From the IMG/VR virus record IMGVR_UViG_3300048029_000212, positions 1-64,000 of that record: DNA of 64,000 bases; one strand, given 5' to 3'. The number at the start of each line of letters is the position of its first letter. Position 1 is the first letter of the stretch. Below are positions 7,316-15,382 of this stretch, piece after piece. Under the pieces are notes generated by a model. The model was not told the origin of the DNA. It made no database searches and was given only the letters and a program-made list of their open reading frames with translations. The position numbers and the translations under genes are program-made. The DNA is from a virus.

Positions 7316-8002
7316 ATGAAATCTTTTAAAACATTCCTAGACGAAGGTGTCAACGATCCAGCAATCTTCAAGGCGATCTTCCTTGCGGGTGGGCCAGGCT
7401 CTGGTAAGTCATTCATCGTCGGCAAAACTGGTTTGACCTCTATGGGTTACAAAGTTGTCAACTCCGATGACGCGTTTGAAGCTGCCATGAAGAAGGTTGA
7501 TATGGAGATGACTCCAGACAACATCTTCTCTCCGAAGGGTCAAGAACTTCGTGGTAAGGCAAAGAAGATTACTGGCAAAAAAGAGGAACGTTATCTGAAG
7601 GGACGCCTTGGTCTTGTCGTAGACGGTACTGGTAAAGATCCAGACAAGATTGCCGCGCAAGCAAAGAAGGTTAAAGAATTAGGTTACGATGTTGCGATGA
7701 TTTTCGTAAACACAGACCTTGATACTGCTATCAACCGTGATGCAAAACGTGCGCGTACTCTAGGCGCGAAAGGTGTTACTGAGTATTGGAAAGCAGTTCA
7801 GCGCAACGTCGGCAAGTTCCAACGCATGTTTGGTAAAGAGAACTTCTTGGTAGTTGATAACTCTGAAGGTAAGAACTACGAGAAAGAAACGTTAACTGCA
7901 TATCGTGATGCGAAGAAGTTTACGGACAAACCACACGGCGCGAAGGCCAAGCGTTGGATTGAAGTAGAGAAGCAAGCGATCAAACGCGTCAAAAATAGTT
8001 AA
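7316..8002 (+). CDS. P-loop kinase with capsid-targeting-like N-terminus
   Basis: A 228-residue protein. Residues 1-11 (MKSFKTFLDEG) resemble the capsid-targeting tag of T4 internal head proteins. The Walker A motif GGPGSGKS is at 25-32, followed by a conserved VNSDDAF and VVDGTGKD, the layout of zeta-toxin or polynucleotide-kinase type P-loop kinases. It probably phosphorylates a nucleic acid end or a small substrate with ATP. FLDE before Gly11 also fits the L-x-E cleavage rule of the T4 prohead protease. It has its own late promoter. Alternatives are a UDP-sugar kinase of the zeta-toxin type or a plain nucleotide kinase. Confidence 0.8.
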   Translation: MKSFKTFLDEGVNDPAIFKAIFLAGGPGSGKSFIVGKTGLTSMGYKVVNSDDAFEAAMKKVDMEMTPDNIFSPKGQELRGKAKKITGKKEERYLKGRLGLVVDGTGKDPDKIAAQAKKVKELGYDVAMIFVNTDLDTAINRDAKRARTLGAKGVTEYWKAVQRNVGKFQRMFGKENFLVVDNSEGKNYEKETLTAYRDAKKFTDKPHGAKAKRWIEVEKQAIKRVKNS

Positions 8003-8012
8003 TTATTCACAC

Positions 8013-8042
8013 TTGACAACCCCTAGCATAATGTAGTATACT
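8013..8042 (+). promoter_or_regulatory. Sigma70-type promoter of the peroxidase gene
   Basis: TTGACA at 8013-8018, 18-base spacer, TATACT at 8037-8042. It reads into the di-heme peroxidase from an intergenic gap, so that gene has its own host-type promoter. Confidence 0.75.
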
Positions 8043-8085
8043 TCTTATCGAAACTTGAAATAGAGTATTGAGAGGCTCTTATATT

Positions 8086-9498
8086 ATGAAGAAACTACTA
8101 ACTGTAGCTGTGTCTACGGCACTCCTGAGTGCATGTTCTGGCGGAGCAGATAACGCATCCGCCCCCGACCCTGTGGTCGTGACTCCCCCAACTGTAACAC
8201 CTGTTGATCCAGCAGTCGAGGCACGTGACAATCTACTCACGTTACTTGACTCCACATCAACGACAGGTTCATACGAAGAATACATCCTTCCCGACAGTGA
8301 TGACTTCGATAACATTCCGCAAGACCCAAGTAATCCTATTACTGCAGAGAAAGTTGCACTAGGTAAGTTAATCTATCATGAGACTGGTATCACTGAAGGC
8401 GACATTGCGTCCAGTGAAGGTACATTCTCGTGCGCGTCATGTCACAATGCCCAAAACGGATTCAAGTCTGGTATTCGTCAGGGTATAGGTGAAGGTGGTG
8501 TCGGTTTTGATCATCGCATGATCGCTGAGGGTGTCAATCCCGAAGACATCGATGTGCAACCTGTTGCAACACCCACTGTACTCAACACGGCATTCCAAGA
8601 AGTGATGTTGTGGAATGGTCAGTTAGGTAATGTGATTGCGGGTAATGTCAATGTTGGTATTGATCCCGATCGTCACTTCACAGAAGGTACTCCGAAAGAA
8701 GCAAACCTACGCAACTTTGCTGGTCTAGAGACACAAGCAGTTGCGGGTCTAGGTGTGCATCGTCAGGGTGACACAGATGATTCTATCCTGCGCACTAACG
8801 AAACTTATCGTGAGATGTTTGAAGCTGCCTACGGTGTTGCAGAACCCGACGATATGTTAGAGGCAACTGCACTAGCGATCGCCGCATACGAACGGACTAT
8901 TCTTGCGAATCAAGCACCCTTCCAAGCATACTTGAAAGGTGACGAAACTGCGATGACTGAATCTGAAGTCGCTGGTGCGGAAGTGTTCTTCGGTAAGGGT
9001 AACTGTTATGCGTGTCATAACGGACCTGCGTTGTCATCTCCCGTTGGTGCGATGGCAGACGAAGTGTTTATGACTGTCGGTTTCCACGATTTAGATATCT
9101 GGGAAGACACGGTCGGTGAAGTCAACGATGCGACTAGAGAGGGTCGTGGTGGATTCACTGGTGATGAGATGGAGAAGTTTGCGTTCAAAGTTCCGCCTCT
9201 TTACAACCTTATAGATACTACTGTATTCGGTCACGGTGCGTCGTTCTCTAGTGTAGAGGATGTCGTGCGATATAAAGTTGATGCGGTTCCCCAACACCCA
9301 CAAGTGGAGACGTATGACCTTGACTATCGGTTCACGCCGTTAGACTTGACCGAAGATGAGATTGCAAACCTTGTTGCGTTCCTTGAGAACGGTTTGCATG
9401 ATCCAGAGTTGATGCGATATGTGCCAGAGTCGTTACCAAGTGGCAACTGTCCTATCAACAACGATGAAGTGTCGCGTCAAGAACTTGGGTGCGACTAA
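8086..9498 (+). CDS. Di-heme cytochrome c peroxidase (CcpA/MauG family) lipoprotein
   Basis: A 470-residue protein. Lipobox LLSAC puts the lipidated cysteine at residue 17, followed by a Pro/Val-rich linker. Two heme motifs, CASCH at 116-120 and CYACH at 307-311, are spaced as in bacterial cytochrome c peroxidases, with the family words LGKLIYHE and TPTVLNTAF before and after the first heme. These enzymes reduce hydrogen peroxide to water with electrons from a small periplasmic cytochrome c. MauG enzymes share the fold and oxidise protein side chains, so the substrate is not proven. I start at 8086 (MKKLL), where the signal peptide begins. The gene is intact, stands alone between a sigma70 promoter and a tRNA region, and is very unexpected in a phage. 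Confidence 0.93.
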   Translation: MKKLLTVAVSTALLSACSGGADNASAPDPVVVTPPTVTPVDPAVEARDNLLTLLDSTSTTGSYEEYILPDSDDFDNIPQDPSNPITAEKVALGKLIYHETGITEGDIASSEGTFSCASCHNAQNGFKSGIRQGIGEGGVGFDHRMIAEGVNPEDIDVQPVATPTVLNTAFQEVMLWNGQLGNVIAGNVNVGIDPDRHFTEGTPKEANLRNFAGLETQAVAGLGVHRQGDTDDSILRTNETYREMFEAAYGVAEPDDMLEATALAIAAYERTILANQAPFQAYLKGDETAMTESEVAGAEVFFGKGNCYACHNGPALSSPVGAMADEVFMTVGFHDLDIWEDTVGEVNDATREGRGGFTGDEMEKFAFKVPPLYNLIDTTVFGHGASFSSVEDVVRYKVDAVPQHPQVETYDLDYRFTPLDLTEDEIANLVAFLENGLHDPELMRYVPESLPSGNCPINNDEVSRQELGCD

Positions 9499-9504
9499 AG
9501 TTTT

Positions 9505-9572
9505 GCGGAGTTCAGTATTGAGTCGGCGAGTACCCCTCGCTGAGGTAGGGGAAGTTCCTACGCTCCGCTCCA
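9505..9572 (+). tRNA. Degenerate tRNA-like element
   Basis: A 68-base element with a seven-pair acceptor (GCGGAGT with GCTCCGC, one T-G pair), T discriminator and encoded CCA. The anticodon arm is 5+7+5 with T33 kept (loop GTACCCC, anticodon ACC by position), and the T-arm is 5+7 but its loop is GGAAGTT instead of TTCRANN. The D-arm is shrunken and the variable loop is only 3 bases. Either a decayed tRNA or a tRNA mimic; it sits 30 bases before tRNA-Ala. Confidence 0.5.
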
Positions 9573-9584
9573 ATATTAATGTGG

Positions 9585-9592
9585 TATAAATA
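9585..9592 (+). promoter_or_regulatory. T4-type late promoter
   Basis: Exact TATAAATA, 10 bases before tRNA-Ala. Confidence 0.65.
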
Positions 9593-9602
9593 GACAGATA
9601 AG

Positions 9603-9678
9603 GGGGCTATAGCTCAGTTGGGAGAGCGCTTGATTTGCATTCAAGAGGTCGTGGGTTCGACTCCCTCTAGCTCCACCA
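9603..9678 (+). tRNA. tRNA-Ala (TGC)
   Basis: Acceptor GGGGCTA/TAGCTCC, anticodon stem CTTGA/TCAAG with loop TTTGCAT (TGC), T-loop TTCGACT, CCA encoded. The following 190 bases hold no convincing gene, only a 14-base palindrome at 9741-9754. Confidence 0.95.
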
Positions 9679-9868
9679 GTTCCCCCACAGAGTACGGTTA
9701 GTCTGACATAGAGTGAATTTTGCGCACGGGCGCACTGATAAGATCTGCAGATCTCTCAAATCGTGCATGTAAAAATGCCAGCAGAGTTATATCAAGTTTC
9801 ACCAAACAAAATGTCTAAAAGGCGCCGTACTTGTGGGGATCTTTTGCTATTGACAAGTGAGAGTTTTT

Positions 9869-10000
9869 ATGTTAGAATTCTTATTATATTTCTTTGCTAC
9901 CATTGGAGTTATATTAGTCTCCAGTGTAATCTTTTTATCATACCTCGTGAGAAGAGAGCGAAGATCCATAGATGAAAATGACTTGGATAATTATAGATAA
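9869..10000 (+). CDS. 43-residue membrane microprotein
   Basis: One hydrophobic helix (about residues 3-27) and an Arg-rich, acidic tail. A GTGAGAG ribosome site precedes the ATG and the TAA overlaps the next ATG by one base. I prefer it to a longer overlapping frame starting at 9763, which has no ribosome site. Confidence 0.55.
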   Translation: MLEFLLYFFATIGVILVSSVIFLSYLVRRERRSIDENDLDNYR

Positions 10001-10677
10001 TGTTTGAACATGTACCTATTGAATTGACTGAAATGAAAACGGAGAACCGCAATGGTCGCCGTGAGTATAAAACGCCCGAAGGTATCAACCTTCCCTCTAT
10101 AACCACCGTACTCTCTATACTTTCACGCGAGTCTATCGCAAAGTGGCGTAAAAAAGTCGGTAACGAAGAAGCAAACCGCATTTCTCATCGCGCATCTACA
10201 CGCGGTACTGCAGTCCATGAAGTGGTTGAGAAATACATCAACAATGAAGAGAGTTTCAAAAATGGATATACTCCAGATATTATTAGTAGTTTCCTTGATC
10301 TTCAGCCCATTCTCGATAGCCGCATTGGCAGAGTATTTGCACAGGAAGCACCTCTCTACTCCAATCATCTGGGTGTGGCTGGTCGTGTGGACTGTGTTGC
10401 TGAGTTTGATGGTAAGTTGTCTATCATCGACTTTAAAACCTCACTTAAACCAAAACGACTTGAATGGGTCAAAAACTATTTCATGCAAGAGTCCGCCTAC
10501 GCTATTATGTGGGAAGAACGGACGGGAAGGCCCATCACCCAACTAGTCACCATCATTTCTGTAGACAACCACGAACCACAAGTCTTTATTGAACATAGAG
10601 ACAATTGGGTTCGTCCTCTCCGCGACACAATTGCGCAATATAATGCAGAAAATTCTGGAAATGCCCTTGACATATAA
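10000..10677 (+). CDS. PD-(D/E)XK exonuclease (RecB/Cas4-like)
   Basis: A 225-residue protein. The nuclease core is GRVDCVAEFDGKLSIIDFKTS at about residues 128-149: Asp of the first acidic motif, then DFKT, the (D/E)xK motif. RGTAVHE near residue 69 is the usual N-terminal histidine motif of this family. It probably degrades or processes DNA ends during phage recombination or host DNA breakdown. Coupled by a one-base overlap to the microprotein upstream. Confidence 0.82.
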   Translation: MFEHVPIELTEMKTENRNGRREYKTPEGINLPSITTVLSILSRESIAKWRKKVGNEEANRISHRASTRGTAVHEVVEKYINNEESFKNGYTPDIISSFLDLQPILDSRIGRVFAQEAPLYSNHLGVAGRVDCVAEFDGKLSIIDFKTSLKPKRLEWVKNYFMQESAYAIMWEERTGRPITQLVTIISVDNHEPQVFIEHRDNWVRPLRDTIAQYNAENSGNALDI

Positions 10678-10680
10678 ATA
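10673..10680 (+). promoter_or_regulatory. T4-type late promoter
   Basis: Exact TATAAATA overlapping the exonuclease stop codon, 43 bases before the gene at 10724. Confidence 0.7.
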
Positions 10681-10723
10681 GTGTCTGTTATACTTACGAT
10701 AAAGTAATTACGGAGACTATTAC

Positions 10724-12127
10724 ATGGCAATGCTTGCTGGCGGGGACTTCAAGTTTTCTAAGCCATACTTAAACATGCTTGCTGACAAAATCACTAATGG
10801 TGAACCTGTTAAGTTTAAGGGCAATGTTTCTCAAGTAATCAATCAGACAGACTTAGTCAAAAAGTTTGTGTCTGCTGTAGAGAAACAAAACATAACTCAG
10901 GTCAATGTTTCGGCAAAGTCTGGAAATAACTATGCGCCTATATTCAATGGATATAAGTGGACCGAAATAGACAAGTCGCCGTTTAGTGGAATGGGCGGAA
11001 AAAGTGGTAAACCAGACGGTAAGACCACTGCGATGCAAGAACGAGCCAGTTTGTTAGCGATTCAGAAAGGTATTGAGAAAAATGGATATACTAATAAAGA
11101 AACGTTTTTAAAACTATATCGTGAAGATCTCTTGAAAGAATATCCTGCCATGGACGAATACTGGGAGAATGTTTTCTTTGAACAACAGAAGTTGACACAA
11201 CAGAAAGTTGGCAATACACAGTATGGTCACTACAGTCGTGATGGCGGGTTCATGGATTACATCACAGACACTTGTAAAGAGTTGTATGGCATAACACAAA
11301 AAGATACGTGGAACCCGGCTGACATTTGGTTGGTCGCAGATTTATCAAAGGCGAAACGAGACCTAGACTCAAAAATTAGGGATAACTCAACATCGCTTCC
11401 AGAGTTTAATGCAATTCTTCAAGATATGTTCAACAGTCGTCAAGTCGTAGGCATTTCTTTGAAGAAGATGTCCGGTAAAACTGCAAGATGGGAACTGGTA
11501 AACTTTGATGGAGAAGACCTATTTGACGGCGATGAATATCGGTTTGATTTTCAAGAATCAAAATTAAATCTGTCTCTGTCAGGCACTTCTTTTGTTAACA
11601 CAGAATCGTCTTTTCAGATTGCGTCGAGCAAGGTAACCATCAACTTTCAGATAAGACAGAACTCGCGTGGATTCAACAACTTAAAGATTGAAGGTACCGA
11701 TGTTAGTGCGCGGGCCGCGAGACTAGGTAAAGCGCCACTAGACATGGTCTCTGCGGCACTTAGATCTTATGGTGTCAAAAATTATGATCGGTGGAGATCT
11801 TGGAGAAAATATCCCCAAAGTCTAGAAGATTTTTTGAAAGAACAGGACGTTCACGTCGGGCGATTTAAATCACTTAATCGTACAGGTCGTGTTGAAATGA
11901 ATATCAAGTCAGAAAAAGAATTTATTGATAACATGCGAACAGTGTTTGACAGTTCGAAGAACGACAATGAAAGAGCTGTTGCGAATAGTAAGTTGATGCA
12001 GTTGGATTTGCTTAATGAGATATTTACGATACGTGACATTAATAAAGTAAGCGACCTTTTATCTGATATCTCATATCTTGGTCAGAAAAAGGGCGATCTA
12101 TTTGGACCATTTGCGAAACTATACTAA
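10724..12127 (+). CDS. Large late protein of unknown function
   Basis: A 467-residue soluble protein under a late promoter, in front of the tagged ligase-like gene. It has no signal peptide, membrane segment or clear catalytic motif that I can see. Late expression and neighbours suggest a virion or DNA-maturation role. I do not recognise the family. Confidence 0.7.
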   Translation: MAMLAGGDFKFSKPYLNMLADKITNGEPVKFKGNVSQVINQTDLVKKFVSAVEKQNITQVNVSAKSGNNYAPIFNGYKWTEIDKSPFSGMGGKSGKPDGKTTAMQERASLLAIQKGIEKNGYTNKETFLKLYREDLLKEYPAMDEYWENVFFEQQKLTQQKVGNTQYGHYSRDGGFMDYITDTCKELYGITQKDTWNPADIWLVADLSKAKRDLDSKIRDNSTSLPEFNAILQDMFNSRQVVGISLKKMSGKTARWELVNFDGEDLFDGDEYRFDFQESKLNLSLSGTSFVNTESSFQIASSKVTINFQIRQNSRGFNNLKIEGTDVSARAARLGKAPLDMVSAALRSYGVKNYDRWRSWRKYPQSLEDFLKEQDVHVGRFKSLNRTGRVEMNIKSEKEFIDNMRTVFDSSKNDNERAVANSKLMQLDLLNEIFTIRDINKVSDLLSDISYLGQKKGDLFGPFAKLY

Positions 12128-12128
12128 T

Positions 12129-13349
12129 ATGGAAAACTTCAGTAACTTTATCACAGAACAAAAGAATACGCATATGACTCACATCGAGGACAAGGTCCTG
12201 TACGGTGGAGTTGACGGGACGCGTCAGGCAATCAATGCCTTGCGTGGACTACGCGATATGTTATCTGGCACATCAAAAGGTCGCATCTCTGTAAAGTGGG
12301 ACGGTGCGCCTGCGATCTTCTGTGGTACCGATCCTTCAGACGGCGAGTTCTTCGTTGCTAAGAAAGGCATCTTCAACAAGAACCCAAAGGTCTATAAGAC
12401 CGACGCAGACATTGATGCTGATACGTCGGGCGATCTAAACTCTAAGTTGAAAGACGCGCTCAAGTATTTACCAGCTCTAGGCATCAAAGGCGTCATTCAA
12501 GGCGACTTTTTATTCGGTGATGGAGATGTCACTACTAAGACCATTGACGGTCAGAAGTACAGCGTATTTCACCCAAACACAATCGCATACGCAGTTCCCT
12601 ATGATCAAGCGAAAGAAGTACGTGCCGCTAAGATCGGTATCGTATGGCACACAACATACACGGGTACATCTTTTGAGAACATGAAAGCAGACTACGGTGT
12701 TGATGTCAGTAAGTTGCGAAAGTCACGCAACGTATGGTCACAAGATGCGATGTTAAAAGATGCGACTAAAGCTACAATGACTGAACGCGAAACCAAATCG
12801 GTCAATGATTTACTAACACAGATAGGTCGTCTATTCAAACAGACTTCTGCAACTACCTTGAAAACTGTCGCGGACAACCCCGAGTTCGCACAGTCAATCG
12901 AGACATACAATAACTCATTCGTTCGTGCGGGTACAGTACTTCCGGACTCAAGAAAGCACGTTAACGGACTGATAAGTAACAGACAAGCCTACTACGCAAA
13001 AGAGATTGCAAGTAAGAAATCTCAGCGAGGTAAGGACAATTGGATTGCCAAAATGAAGGATGAGATGGAGTTTTTCTCTGCCACAAACAAGGCAAACCTA
13101 GTAAAAATGTTTGAGTTGCAAAAATTGATCGTATTAGTGAAATTAAAACTTATAAATAGTTTGGACAAACTTAAATCGATTGATACTTTCGTGAAAACTT
13201 CTAATGGTTACAAAGTGACTGGCGAAGAAGGATATGTTGCAATTGATACACTTGGTGGTGACGCGGTGAAATTGGTTGACCGTATGGAATTTTCATACAA
13301 CAACTTTTCGTCCGATATATTAAAGGGTTGGGATTCAGCTCGTAGATAA
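12129..13349 (+). CDS. Ligase-like nucleotidyltransferase (DUF6267 type) with capsid-targeting-like tag
   Basis: A 406-residue protein starting MENFSNFITEQ, close to the T4 capsid-targeting pattern, with ITE as a possible L/I-x-E cleavage site. KWDG at 56-59 has the K-x-D-G form of the ATP-dependent ligase nucleophile motif. FFVAKKG and GVIQGDFLF further on sit where ligase motifs III and IV would be. I believe this family is named DUF6267 in T4-like phages. It may be an RNA or DNA ligase. Start chosen just after the upstream stop; a longer frame would run into the previous gene. Confidence 0.75.
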   Translation: MENFSNFITEQKNTHMTHIEDKVLYGGVDGTRQAINALRGLRDMLSGTSKGRISVKWDGAPAIFCGTDPSDGEFFVAKKGIFNKNPKVYKTDADIDADTSGDLNSKLKDALKYLPALGIKGVIQGDFLFGDGDVTTKTIDGQKYSVFHPNTIAYAVPYDQAKEVRAAKIGIVWHTTYTGTSFENMKADYGVDVSKLRKSRNVWSQDAMLKDATKATMTERETKSVNDLLTQIGRLFKQTSATTLKTVADNPEFAQSIETYNNSFVRAGTVLPDSRKHVNGLISNRQAYYAKEIASKKSQRGKDNWIAKMKDEMEFFSATNKANLVKMFELQKLIVLVKLKLINSLDKLKSIDTFVKTSNGYKVTGEEGYVAIDTLGGDAVKLVDRMEFSYNNFSSDILKGWDSARR

Positions 13350-13381
13350 CATGGAATAAACCAATAGGGGATAAGATAGTT

Positions 13382-13753
13382 ATGCTATCGTTTAAACAGT
13401 TCGTAAGCGAAGTGCTTGATGCGACCCAACGTCGCAAGCTCGCTATGAAAATGAAAAAGAATAAAACTCGTATTGCACTAGGTCGCAAACGCGCAGAACG
13501 TAAGATGGCTTCGAAAGAGGTTCTTCAGAAACGTGCACGTCGTCAAGCAAGAAAGGCGATGGTATCAAAAATCACCAAAGGTCAAGACAAAGGTGATATG
13601 TCTATTGCTCGTAAGAAAGAAATCGAGAAGCGTTTAGCGAGACCTGCTGTACAATCACGAATAGACCGTCAGTCACGTAAGTTGATGAAAACGGTTCGTC
13701 GCCAAGAGATAGATAGAAAGAGAGCTAAGAGACAGGGCGGCGCAGAAAAGTGA
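13382..13753 (+). CDS. Very basic tagged protein, probable internal head protein
   Basis: A 123-residue protein in which nearly four of ten residues are Lys or Arg. It begins MLSFKQFVSEVLD, a capsid-targeting-like tag. High charge and a short N-terminal tag are the two hallmarks of T4 internal head proteins, which bind packaged DNA. Its stop is GTGA, overlapping the next gene's GTG start. Confidence 0.7.
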   Translation: MLSFKQFVSEVLDATQRRKLAMKMKKNKTRIALGRKRAERKMASKEVLQKRARRQARKAMVSKITKGQDKGDMSIARKKEIEKRLARPAVQSRIDRQSRKLMKTVRRQEIDRKRAKRQGGAEK

Positions 13754-15087
13754 TTAAGAATTTCAGTCAGTACCTCGTTGAAGAAGAACGCGAGGTCTAC
13801 TTTACATTCGGACGTATGAACCCACCTACCGTAGGACACGGTAAGGTGATGGACGCGTTAGCGCAGAAGTCAGGCAAAGCTGACTATAAAGTCTTCGTGT
13901 CACAATCCCAAGACGCGAAAAAGAATCCTCTGTCGTATACCGACAAAATCAAACACACTCGCAAGATGTTTCCAAAACATGCACGGAACGTCATGGTTGA
14001 TAAGTCTGTCAAGACCGCTATCAACGCAATGGTCACACTGTACAACCAAGGTTACAAGTCAGTTACTATGGTTGTCGGTGCAGATCGTATTACAGAATTC
14101 GAAGTCCTGTTGAACAAATACAACGGACAGAAAGCAAGACATGGTTTTTACAATTTTAAAAGCATTAAGATAGTATCTGCAGGTAAGAGAGATCCGGACG
14201 CTAGCGGCGTAGAGGGTATGTCTGCCTCTAAACAAAGAGAGAACGCGTCAAAGAATGATTTCGTTGCATTCTCTCAGGGCGTTCCTAAGTCTATGTCAAA
14301 CCCAGACACACGTAAGTTATTCAACGACGTGCGTACAGGTATGGGACTCAAGGAAGCCAGCGAATTCCGTAATCACTTAGAACTAGAAACAGTATCAGAA
14401 ACTCGTGAACAATATGTTTCGGGTGAACTGTTTGGAGTTGGTGATACGGTAGTTATTAAAGAATCTGAAGAGATCGCTACCGTATCCGTTCTAGGTGCGA
14501 ACTACGTTATCGTAGAAACATCTGACGGTAAGAAACTACGCAAGTGGTTAGATTCTGTTGAGCTTGTTGAGAAACAAGATCCAGACATCAAAGATCGTGA
14601 GGGTACTCAGCCTGCACGATATCACTCCGGACTGAAGAAGTCCACCAAAGCAAAGCGCGATGCGCACTTCAAGAAACACGGCAAGAAAGATGACGACGAT
14701 TCATCTGCCTATAAACCTGCGCCTGGAGATAAGACCGCCAAGACTAAACCATCCAAGTATACCAAGTCGTTCAAGGATATGTACGACGAAGATTGCTGGG
14801 ACGGTTACAAACAAGTCGGTATGAAGAAGAAGGGTAAGAAGATGGTACCGGACTGTGTACCAGAAAGCACTGATTTAATTGAGAACTGGGTGACCGATTT
14901 AATGAATCGTGTCGGTTCAAAAACTATAAATAAAGACAAATATCGCAAAGTGGCGCAACACATTAAACGTGAGATGCAAAAGGGTAAGTACACGTCTCCG
15001 GAGTTTGCAGCCGCAGATACCATTCGCAAGTTCAGTCTAGATATTGACGCAAAAGTACTTGCGGGAATGATAAGGAAATTGGCATGA
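13750..15087 (+). CDS. Nucleotidylyltransferase-like protein with tag and C-terminal modules
   Basis: A 445-residue protein with a GTG start overlapping the previous stop. Tag MIKNFSQYLVEEER, then a Rossmann nucleotidylyltransferase domain with GRMNPPTVGH (signature [HT]xGH at 27-30) and GVEGMSASKQR, the usual S-x-x-x-R partner. This is the NMN/nicotinate or cytidylyltransferase-like superfamily. After about residue 210 come separate modules: a small beta domain ending RKWLDSVELVEK, a Lys/Asp-rich SAYKPAPGDKTAKTKPS segment, and a CWDGYKQVGMKKKGKKMVP module, each typical of marine T4-like phages. Probably multi-domain virion cargo. Confidence 0.8.
   Translation: MIKNFSQYLVEEEREVYFTFGRMNPPTVGHGKVMDALAQKSGKADYKVFVSQSQDAKKNPLSYTDKIKHTRKMFPKHARNVMVDKSVKTAINAMVTLYNQGYKSVTMVVGADRITEFEVLLNKYNGQKARHGFYNFKSIKIVSAGKRDPDASGVEGMSASKQRENASKNDFVAFSQGVPKSMSNPDTRKLFNDVRTGMGLKEASEFRNHLELETVSETREQYVSGELFGVGDTVVIKESEEIATVSVLGANYVIVETSDGKKLRKWLDSVELVEKQDPDIKDREGTQPARYHSGLKKSTKAKRDAHFKKHGKKDDDDSSAYKPAPGDKTAKTKPSKYTKSFKDMYDEDCWDGYKQVGMKKKGKKMVPDCVPESTDLIENWVTDLMNRVGSKTINKDKYRKVAQHIKREMQKGKYTSPEFAAADTIRKFSLDIDAKVLAGMIRKLA
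14935..14942 (+). promoter_or_regulatory. T4-type late promoter inside the nucleotidylyltransferase gene
   Basis: Exact TATAAATA, 142 bases before the gene at 15084; it could drive that gene and the propellers behind it. Confidence 0.5.
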
Positions 15088-15356
15088 TATCTTTTAAAAA
15101 CTATCTTGACGAAAAACGATATTCAGTATATGATAGTATTGATCTGGACGAAGGTCCGGATGGTATCGCTGCGAAGGCGAAGAAGTCGGGTATCTCACCA
15201 GATACCTTGAGAAAAGTTTATAATCGTGGAGTTGCTGCGTGGAAGACAGGTCATCGGCCTGGCACCACACCGCAACAATGGGGAATGGCGCGAGTCAACG
15301 CGTTCATTGTTAAAAAGAAAAAAGGCGGCCTAAATCACGATAAGGATTTGGCGTAA
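15084..15356 (+). CDS. Small tagged protein with DUF5824-like domain
   Basis: A 90-residue protein. It begins MISFKNYLDEKR (capsid-targeting-like), has a second L-D-E site in DSIDLDEGPDG near residue 23, then a compact domain (GISPDTLRKVYNRGVAAWKT, later PQQWGMARVNAF) that is common in T4-like marine phages and that I associate with DUF5824 or a relative. The two L-x-E sites flank what would be a short removed propeptide. ATGA overlap with the gene before. Confidence 0.7.
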   Translation: MISFKNYLDEKRYSVYDSIDLDEGPDGIAAKAKKSGISPDTLRKVYNRGVAAWKTGHRPGTTPQQWGMARVNAFIVKKKKGGLNHDKDLA

Positions 15357-15382
15357 TCTAATTAAAGATAACGGAAACTAAA

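Noticed and set aside
8086-9498. Peroxidase gene as a contaminating bacterial fragment
   Set aside because: Flanks are phage-type on both sides (tagged kinase with late promoter, tRNA with late promoter) and no join is visible, though only reads could prove it.
9763-9975. A 70-codon plus-strand frame overlapping the microprotein at 9869
   Set aside because: No ribosome site, unusual composition, and it ends inside the next gene, while the 9869 frame has a GAGAG site and couples to the exonuclease gene.
13151-13158. TATAAATA inside the ligase-like gene
   Set aside because: It is 231 bases before the next start and within coding sequence; may be chance, so not listed as a promoter feature.
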